Notes under the pieces: model-generated
The model's input: the letters and a program-made list of their open reading frames with translations, nothing else
Database searches by the model: none
Told to the model about the DNA's origin: nothing
Position numbers and translations under genes: made by a program
Shown here: in pieces, positions 57,001 to 64,000 of the stretch
Layout: every line of letters begins with the position of its first letter
Numbering within the stretch: the first letter of the stretch is position 1
DNA from: Scortum barcoo
Lineage: Eukaryota; Chordata; Actinopteri; Centrarchiformes; Terapontidae
Direction: 5' to 3'
Length of the DNA: 64,000 nt
Assembly: GCA_023238725.1 (NCBI GenBank)
Contig: CM041534.1
Location: 24,245,803-24,309,802 of the forward strand

Positions 57001-58834
57001 ATAAAACCAGACGGTGGATGACCTCATCACATTAAAGTTTTAATCCAACGCCAAAAAGCTGTGGTTGTGTTGGGAAGCTGTTTTATTAGGAGGATTAAAG
57101 CTCCTGTTTCCATTTATCAGACATGCCCGATTGAAACTAAACACATCGTGACTTAATGAGGCGTCGACTCAGCTTCATACACTGCGTCTTTAATGATTGG
57201 TCTGCTCCATCTTTATCCATCAGAGGGTGGACGAAATATCAGAAACATCACAACGCAGCTCCACAAACTGCAGAGTCGACACATCTTTAAAAAGCTTTAA
57301 TAAAAACTGATTTTAGTCTTCATGAAGGAAAATGTAGACATTCATGCATTGATCTGAGCTCGATGGACCAAAGAAACGTGTGTGTGTGTAAATAAACAGA
57401 ACATAAGAGTTGAATCCGTGAAGCTTTATTATTTAAACTGTCAGTGTTTTAACCGGTGTTTAAAACTAAAACTCATTTATCGTGTTTTTAGTGGATTCAA
57501 GTCGTTTTGTTCCTCATCACGCTCTTATTTAAATACTTTTATCAATTCAGGTGCGTCTTTCAGCAAAATCAAATACCTAAAGATGATATTCTATGATCAC
57601 GTAACTTGATTTCTAAGTAGCACGTGGTTTGAGATTTTTGCTCTGTGGGTTTTGATTTGATGATGAAACAAAGGTAAGCCGTCCGTGTTTCTCTCACTTG
57701 AATATTTAAATAAGCAGTCTGCAGTCATCTCAACATAGATGTTATGATTGTTTTATCCACCAGCTTTGCAGTCATTTTAGAGCTCTGCAAATTTCATGGT
57801 AAGTAGGTGATAATTACAGAGTAATGTATTTGTAATTTCTTTTAAATTACCCCCAAATTACACCATTATTTGCTCTAAATTTATCTTAAAGAGGCAATAA
57901 ATAACTGCTCATTTCTTTTATACATCACCAGAAAAGTAAATATGAATGAACTTAACTCAGTTTTACACTACATGGTAACTGAAAGAGTGAATGAATGAAC
58001 TTTATTTATATGGCACCTTTCAGAAACTAAATGCAGCTGAAATTAGGAGGAAACTTGGAAATCCATTTAGAAAAGTTCATTCATTCACTTTGAGCTGCAT
58101 CTTCGTGTTTTTTTCCATCATTGTTTTAATCGCTTCAAATTTATTCTCAGTGCAAAAAAAATGCTGCAAACTAAAGCGTTTCCTGTTGTGTTGAATCTTC
58201 AGACAATCAAACAGAATTTTATCAACATGTGAAGCCTCAGACAGAAAACCTCTGAAAACTAGCGTGAGATTTAAAAAAAGAAAAACAGAAACATAAATCA
58301 GGGAAACTGATCCAAACTAAACTCTGAAACCTAAAAGAATAATAATAATTCATCGTCTCTGGGAAACAAACTCTGACACCATAAATTTCTCTGCGATGCT
58401 GTCGAACGTCACATTCACACGTTAATGAACGATGTCACGTCTGCGAGCTCGACCTCAGTGGAAACGTCAGACTGATGCGTTCATGTGCAGGAATGTAAAG
58501 AGGAAAAATGACCTCCCTCAGCAGGAGGAAGCTGTAAATGAAACTGCGTGACGTGTAGTGACGTGTTTTTTTGTACTTACTGTCCGCGGATCTTGGACAC
58601 GTGCTCGGAGATGCAGGAGTGGATGTCGCAGTTCTTCCTGTAGACGTCGGCCAGCAGCTCGCCGAAGTATCGCGTGTCGAGCTTCGTGGGTTCGGGCGCC
58701 GCCTTCAGCTCGGTCTTCACCTCCACCCTGGAGATCTTCTCGATCACCGGTGGCGGCTTCTGCTGCACGATGTTGACGATCTCCACCTCTTCGATCTCCA
58801 CCACCTCCTCCTCCTCTTCTTCTTCTTCTTCCTC
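49826..58834 (-). CDS. pof1b: pof1b, ten C-terminal-half exons (premature ovarian failure 1B homologue)
   Basis: Ten exons with GT-AG borders (58581-58834, 55787-55823, 55357-55437, 55027-55119, 54030-54143, 53221-53373, 52208-52327, 51330-51455, 50508-50578, 49826-49940) sum to 1164 nt, 388 codons with no stop. Matches to vertebrate POF1B run in order: KLDTRYFGELLADVYRKN, then LLPKGATELTKQQIRYLLQ, then DKSMRLLLSTFSSLREEL, then RDLSFKADQ, heptad-rich coiled coil, and finally YRNQYPILGLLSDDY with IVIERTGE. In mammals POF1B binds non-muscle actin and is found at epithelial junctions and the cytokeratin/actin cytoskeleton; human mutation is linked to ovarian failure. The first exon here opens with a run of ten glutamates that I do not recall from the human protein. 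N-terminal exons are not identified in the remaining 5.2 kb to the right and are probably outside the window. After codon IKQ (49826) a strong donor GTAAAC suggests one more tiny terminal exon, not located; alternatively reading through gives 18 more residues to a stop. Confidence 0.9.
50508..50578 (-). CDS. pof1b: pof1b exon, EIRKLMQERNDSSKNVT
   Basis: 71 nt, acceptor GGCCCTCAG, donor GTACAA; it ends with two bases of an Arg codon completed by the next exon. The Thr/Ile/Lys-rich tail (TIITKR) precedes the YRNQYPILGLL block as in mammals. Confidence 0.88.
51060..51094 (+). repeat. (CA)17 microsatellite in a pof1b intron
   Basis: Uninterrupted dinucleotide run. Confidence 0.96.
51330..51455 (-). 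CDS. pof1b: pof1b coiled-coil exon, LQLKISELLAMLDQRQTTI
   Basis: 42 codons in phase 0, acceptor GACTCAG, donor GTCTGC (weak). Matches FQFKLHELTSLLEEKDSLI of the human protein in position and heptad pattern. Confidence 0.88.
51861..52000 (-). repeat. Dispersed repeat family II, copy B, in a pof1b intron
   Basis: Inverted homologue of 14575-14765. No ORF and no visible terminal repeats. Confidence 0.7.
52208..52327 (-). CDS. pof1b: pof1b coiled-coil exon, RQEKDQEIQRLR
   Basis: 40 codons in phase 0, acceptor GTTTCAG, donor GTGAGA. MRQEKDQEIQRLR corresponds to MEKDREICRLR in human POF1B. A second possible acceptor (CTCGCAG) 7 bases further in would shift the frame and is not used here. Confidence 0.9.
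53221..53373 (-). CDS. pof1b: pof1b coiled-coil exon, KELEGRMRALEKENEMLRQK
   Basis: 51 codons in phase 0, acceptor TCCTCCAG, donor GTATGA. Charged heptad repeats; no domain other than coiled coil seen. Confidence 0.9.
54030..54143 (-). CDS. pof1b: pof1b coiled-coil exon, RLEGEKEALERDLSFKADQ
   Basis: 38 codons in phase 0, acceptor GTGGTCGCAG, donor GTAAGTAC (consensus). Heptad-like Leu spacing; RDLSFK and ENN match the human protein. Confidence 0.92.
55027..55119 (-). CDS. pof1b: pof1b exon, ADKSMRLLLSTFSSLREELL
   Basis: 31 codons in phase 0, acceptor TGCGTTAG, donor GTAAGA. It contains the DKSxRLxLSTFSxxREEL signature of the family. Confidence 0.92.
55357..55437 (-). CDS. pof1b: pof1b exon, LLPKGATELTKQQIRYLLQ
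   Basis: 27 codons in phase 0 between GTGTTTCAG and GTGAGA. The block aligns closely with the LIPKGLSEFTKQQIRYILQ region of human POF1B. Confidence 0.92.
55787..55823 (-). CDS. pof1b: pof1b micro-exon (37 nt)
   Basis: Acceptor GTGTTTCAG, donor GTCAGA. One base completes the split Gln codon, then KHHWLDPSNDYK. It is too short to stand alone, but phase and position agree exactly with both neighbours. The donor is the weakest in the gene. Confidence 0.8.
55824..58580 (-). other. pof1b long intron (2757 bases)
   Basis: No coding sequence recognised. AT-rich; GT-rich tracts at 55.86-55.93 kb. A short segment near 57984-58015 (CTTTATTTATATGGCACC) resembles the 3' tail of L2-clade LINEs or derived SINEs. 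Confidence 0.6.
58581..58834 (-). CDS. pof1b: pof1b exon encoding acidic run and conserved KLDTRYFGELLAD block
   Basis: Acceptor TTGTTCCAG and donor GTAAGT flank 254 nt. It begins in phase 0 with ten Glu codons, then a Val/Glu/Ile-rich segment (VVEIEEVEIVNIV) and the family signature ending ...SEHVSKIRG plus two bases that complete a Gln codon with the next exon. It is the most 5' exon I can identify. Confidence 0.9.
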
Positions 58835-61800
58835 CTGGAACAAGGAGACAGATGTTTAAGTTTTTACAGCTTCATCTTTTGTGTGTGAAAAAGATGAGGT
58901 TCTCCTTTTATTTGTGTGTGTAAAGATAAGGTTTGAGTCATTACATGTGCAACGCTTTTAAAATCCAAAATACTTTTAAATATTTAAGGTAAAGATCTCT
59001 GTCAGGTGTCACTGTTCCCAGACTCTGTTGGAAAAGTTGGAAAAAAGGGACATAAACAAAGACAGCGGTGAAAAAGGCCATGACTGAAGGTGTGTTTATG
59101 ACAGATGATCGAGGGCATTTAACAGAAAATGCAAACAGATGTGGGTGTGCTGATGTTTGATCATTAGTGACTGTGATCACTGAGTGAAATGAGAATGAGA
59201 TAATGTGAGGACAGACTGCACTGAATGATCTCCTCTGAACACAAACACCTTCAGCTGCTGAACGATCGAGAAATGTTGGTCGAAAGGTTGTTTCACACTC
59301 CAAACTTTAAAATACTAAATTTACCTGAAGCCACAAACACGACACATTTAATTTTTTAATGATGTTTTTAAATGTTTTAGCACATTTACAAATGTACTTA
59401 AAAATGCTCTCTCTGTTTTAGAAAGTTTAAAAGTTCAATCTGTTCAATCATTTAACCTCCTAAAAATGTGGTTTCCGTTACAAATAGTGCTATCTTCTCA
59501 GTTGTGTATCAGATCCAGATGTAAATACCTGGAAATAAAAGCTGAAATGTTGATCTCTTGTCTCAAATTCATCTTTTGATGTCAAACTCAAATGTTTTCT
59601 GTCTACAGCAAAAATACAGGAACTGGCCTCACTGTTCAGCACTTTTGGAGGGGAGTGTTTATCTCACTAAATAAATTTAATTGTTGTCAAAGCACAGACT
59701 GAATTGTGGTTCATTAATGCAAATAAAACTTCTACTTCTGCTCATGTTGTTGTGATAAACGCATCTTTCTATATAAGCCTGTTTTAAATGTTTATGCTGC
59801 AGACAAATTAATGGTAGTTTGGACATTTTTAAAACCTGAAACATTGCGAAAACCTAACAACGTGGTCCTCACAGGAGCTGCTTTTGTGCAGAGGAGGCCT
59901 GTTGATTTGGATTATTGACATAAAGTTGTGAGCACAATGTCGCCTAAAAAAACTTTCCTTTACTGAACCTGCAAGAAAAAACAGGCCGAGAGAGAAAGTA
60001 TGTGTGTGTGAGCAGCCGTCCACATGTCGAGTTACTTTGGTGGTAAATCACCTGTGAGAAGCTCACTGATAAAACCTGCATGTGTCGTGAGCCAAACACG
60101 CCCACCGCCTCGTTTTCTCAGCGTGTAGAAACAGTCGAGGCAAACAGTCGTTGCGTAACCGTCACGTGACTCCGAGCTGATCTGAGTTTTCCCTCCACAA
60201 ACACACATGGATCACTTTCGCTCTCTGCAAACACTCGGCTGTCACTCAGGACCGACCACGCCGCTGCTGTCTGTCATGTTTGTCCTCACATTTTTCACAT
60301 TGTTTCTTTAGACCCTGCCATGAAAAACTGGCTGTTAAAAAGCACTTTGAGTAATTTCTTCAGTTACACCCAGCAGGCCGCATGGAAGGAAGTTCAGTGT
60401 GATTAAACATGAAGCAGAACAATGAACGAAGTTAAAACTAAAATTAAAACTGAAATTTATCTGTTTGTCCTGCAGGATGTGCAGTGATGCCTCCTGCCCC
60501 TTTAAATGCTATAAATCATTGTTTTGTGAGTATGATAAAAGTTTACTGATGAGCTGATCTGAGTCCATCATTTAATAATATTTCTGTCAAATCTCCAAAA
60601 AACAAAGCAGATTTGGATTTTTTTCTTCTGCGTGAAAAAGCCGAACCTCCGTTTCCCAGCATGTAAATAAACAAAGACAGAAACTAAACTCTAATTTCAT
60701 CAGTCATACTGATAAATAGTCAGAAAACTAGCTGGACTGTGAGTTTAGATTATTACTCAGAATTAAAGTGAAAAGTCAGTCAACAAGTGTTTCTACAATC
60801 AGACTTTGAATTTCTTGGACAAAATGCAAACGGAGTACTTCTATCATGTTAAATTAATGTGCTTTATTGATTTTCAGTATGTAAAGTTTGTGTTTCAATG
60901 AACTTCTTGCTCAGTTTTTCTGAAAATACGTCACCACCTGATCACCTGAAACCACTTTTAACCACCAAATCCTGGAAATCCTGCAACAAACCTGTTTTTA
61001 ATGTGTTTTAATTTATCTTTCTTTATTCAGCTTATCTTCTTATTTTAGTTTCTTGGGATGAGCGTCCACTAAAAACAGTGACTCTCACATCGGATGGTTT
61101 TCAGTTAAACTCCATCTATCAGATAAACCATAAATAAATATTAACGAAACGTTTTATTTGTTTTGATCTTAGTTTCACTTGCCGAAGAGAAACAGAGCGA
61201 GTTTATTCTGATTTAAAGCCGTCTCAGATATTCAAACTGTGTCTGTGCAGAGCTCCGAGGAGGGTTTATGAGCTCGTCTCAGATGTCTCACCTCTGACAG
61301 TGCCAACAAACACTGAACATCTAATCATCATCATATTAACATCATATCACAGGATTTATTGTGGGATTGAGGGTCTGATTGTTTCGGTGTGTTTCTGAGT
61401 AACCGTGGCTCTTTGCACTTCCTGTGGCCGTCCGCATGGCAGAACCAATGGGAGAGGCGCAAAGAAATGATGTCATCACCACCAGTGATGCCAGCACAAG
61501 TGCTGGCACCGGGGTCGAGTTTTATTGTTTTCATTAAAAAAAAAAAAAAGAAAATCAGGGAAACTCCACAGACGGAAGAACACACAGCAGCACAGCGAGG
61601 AGGAGAAAAGGCCTGAAAGGATCACAGGTTTGATTTCAACAAGCTCAAATACTGTGAAAACCGAGCAAGCAGAAACCGACTAAATCCTGCAGGCAACCTG
61701 TTGTGTTGTTCTGGAATAACCTCGGACAAATATGTCAGAAAAATAAAACACGTTTTGGACTTTGTGTTGTGACGTTTTGCTGGTTCAAATGAGGCGTTCA

Positions 61801-62878
61801 CTCCCCTAAAACCTGAATCAAAGTGGGTCAAACTTAAATAAACAAAACAGTGTGTGGATCCAAATTCAATCAAATCTGCATCATCCATCAAGAGACTAAT
61901 GTCAACACCATCTGTGATGCACCATAAAAGCAAACAAACACGGTGACTAAAAGTTCGTATTTTCTACATTTTGAAGCGAGGAGACAGAGGAGTGAGGACG
62001 TGTTTGACGGCTGCGATCACGCGGAGGTGGGTGTGTGTCGGCTAACATGCTAACATGCCTGTCATTCCTGCAGCGAAAAGGAGAGTACAGACAGACTCGA
62101 ACCAGCTGGGATGCAAAACAGGTCGCTGTCACCTGATGTACTCGTCGAATCAGCTCCTCACGAAGAGACGCTCCTTATCTTTCTGACTTTAACCCTCTGT
62201 TGTCTCAGAGGTTTCTTTAAAACTGTATTTAAAGTACAACTCCAAGGGTTTTTTGGCTTTTTTGCCAATTTAAACTGGGCTTTTTTATCCACAACAAACC
62301 TGAAGTAACATCCAAACAGACGAAGTTAACAGAAATGGTTCATGATGTTTTAAAAATAAAAGATTCATCCATTGGAAAGCAATACTTTGCACTAAAACCT
62401 TTCATGATAATCTGCCAGTTTTTCATTTTTATGTCTCCTCTGCTCAAGTTTGAATCAAATCCCAAAGGTGCGACTAAAGAAAGGTCGGGCAGTCTCCATG
62501 ACATCTCTTGTGGTTTGTTCGTGGACTTCAGCCTCTTTTATTTTTGAAATAAAGTCAAAATAATCAGGGACTTAAATGTAATTTATATCATATTTTTCTC
62601 TGAACCTGGACAGACAAACTGAACAAAACCATGAAAAAGGTGAAACTACAAGCTTTGTTGTGCAATTTATAAGAAACCTCGGTGCAGAGAGAGAGAGAGT
62701 TTTATCCCAACAAATCCTGGTTTTAGCCTGACTGAAGGACTCTGGTTTTGTTTTCCTCGAGCTGTGATGGAGTTTAATATGCAGCCAAACCTGCAGAAGC
62801 GAAATTCCTGAGAAAGACTGCAGACGTGGAGGAGGAATGTGTGAACAATAACCGTATGACGAAAGGCCAGCGGGTCAG

Positions 62879-62911
<33 letters not shown>

Positions 62912-63780
62912 CGAAGCAGACTGACCTAGAAAAGACTGAGCGCAGAGCAGCGACGGGTCAAAAGAAGCAGCATCAACACATCATATTTCTGTTTATTTAT
63001 CACATTAAAGTCATTTGTGTCTAAACTTGAGCACAGAGATTAAAGTTGGTTGGTGCGATAAAATAATTAAAGTTTATTTGTGTTGAGATGAAAAGTTGAA
63101 ATAATCACAGAAACTAAACTTGGAGTTCAGTTTTTATAAACCAAATATCTGAACAAACTTTCAAGACGACTTTTCTGTTTGTTCTTTATTAAATCAAATT
63201 ATTCATTTTTTAAACTGCACTTTTACTTAATTCTTGTGTTTTACAAGTTTACTCTATTTTAGCGTGTTTTTATTTTTTATTCGAATGAGCCTTTCTAATT
63301 TTGTTTGTTTTTCTTTTCTTTTGCACTTTTTTATGCTCTTAGTTGATTGTTTTTATATATATATGAAAAAAATAAGAGGGGTCAAATTCTCAATCTTCAC
63401 AACAGTTTTGATTGTTAATTAACTTTAAAAGATTTATGGAGCACTTCACTTTTACCACCTTCTCAGATGTGATCAATAATAATCATTAGTTTTAATGATT
63501 GTTAATATAACTAACAGTAAGTTTATTACAGGCTCCATTCGTGCTCTTTAACTTTAACTTCATCCACAGAGAGAGTGTTTCATTTTCTTCTGGAGGCCAA
63601 ACCTGCTGAAACATCAGCTGTAGTTTAAGGTGGATTTTAAGGTGGATTTGATCTCGTCATATAAAAACAGCGCCTTCTTGTTTCCAACGAACAGAAATCT
63701 CAGGATCAGACGTTGATCAGGTTTCTGCGACCGGCTGTGAAAGAGCAGAAACCCAATATTCAAACCCAATACATCATCAC

Positions 63781-63783
<3 letters not shown>
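58835..63783. other. Region upstream of identified pof1b exons; no gene recognised
   Basis: I looked on the minus strand for further pof1b exons. Several isolated GTAAAT/GTGAT donors occur (for example near 59325, 60057 and 61293), but none is preceded by a convincing open, conserved segment. It contains a (GT)15 run at 62881-62910. Probably an intron and/or upstream sequence of pof1b. Confidence 0.5.
62881..62910 (+). repeat. (GT)15 microsatellite
   Basis: Uninterrupted dinucleotide run. Confidence 0.96.

Positions 63784-63829
<46 letters not shown>
63784..63829 (+). repeat. (TG)23 microsatellite
   Basis: The longest uninterrupted dinucleotide run in the window. Confidence 0.97.
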
Positions 63830-63832
<3 letters not shown>

Positions 63833-64000
63833 ATGTAGGTCAGTGTGTGAGGCTCTCTGTGTGATCGGGTAACATTAGAGGTTGTTATTGGAGCGAGCAG
63901 CGTCGTTTTACCACACAGGCTCTTTGTGAGTCTTTCTGTGAGTTTACTGACAAACATCTTCTTCTTCTCTTCGGCTCGTTTCTGTGAGTCTGTCTGAATA

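Noticed and set aside
58558..58888. Plus-strand frames opposite the first identified pof1b exon
   Set aside because: Antisense shadows; the minus-strand reading matches POF1B and has canonical splice sites.
60020..60180. Possible upstream pof1b exon ending at a GTGATT donor near 60057
   Set aside because: The frame is open but has no acceptor, no conserved residues and a weak donor.
63783..63957. Minus-strand frame MFVSKLTERLTKSLCG followed by GTAAAAC, as a possible first pof1b exon
   Set aside because: A plausible start and donor, but the peptide resembles no POF1B N-terminus I know and the frame runs on into a (CA)n repeat.
1..64000. TATTCAGACAG at the window start and, inverted, at its end
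   Set aside because: Eleven bases only; expected by chance and not part of a longer inverted repeat.

Overview
The window looks like a teleost fish nuclear chromosome segment. It is AT-rich, has dense (CA)n/(GT)n microsatellites, fish-type L2-clade LINEs and many short hAT- and Tigger-like elements, and holds only two recognisable protein-coding genes, both on the minus strand. There are no operons, prokaryotic signals, CRISPR arrays or convincing intact RNA genes.

Left part (1-22 kb): the coding exon of a Sprouty-family gene, best matched to spry3, lies at 6659-7593 (minus). A plausible 3' splice site sits just upstream of it at 7680. A candidate 5' noncoding exon with a consensus donor lies at about 20173, which would give a 12.5-kb first intron. 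As written, the Sprouty reading frame is broken by two small indels inside the Cys-rich domain, while the downstream residues up to a conserved C-terminus remain readable in shifted frames. This is either a sequence error or a recent pseudogene.

Middle (23.8-49 kb): a repeat-dominated stretch. Two L2-clade LINE copies lie in the same minus orientation about 5.6 kb apart. The left copy (23845-27766) is 5'-truncated just after the ORF2 start. The right copy (33406 to about 38.44 kb) is near full length, with an ORF1 carrying an SGNH-esterase-like module, an ATGA stop/start overlap, and ORF2 with endonuclease and reverse transcriptase. Both are broken by frameshifts. They differ from each other conspicuously by short tandem duplications. 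Around them are three short inverted-repeat (MITE-like) elements (38529-38994, 46665-46967, 48493-49047) and several dispersed fish repeats present in two or three copies.

Right part (49.8-58.8 kb): ten consecutive exons of pof1b (minus strand), all with canonical splice sites and joining into 388 uninterrupted codons. These encode the conserved coiled-coil C-terminal part of POF1B, an actin-binding epithelial-junction protein in mammals. The N-terminal exons are not identified and probably lie beyond the right edge; the last few codons are unresolved.

The two genes have no obvious shared pathway: Sprouty proteins antagonise receptor tyrosine kinase/ERK signalling and POF1B acts in the epithelial cytoskeleton. 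I found no previously undescribed biological system. The most useful leads are the spry3 frame breaks, the LINE pair with its microduplication differences, and the inferred spry3 5' exon.
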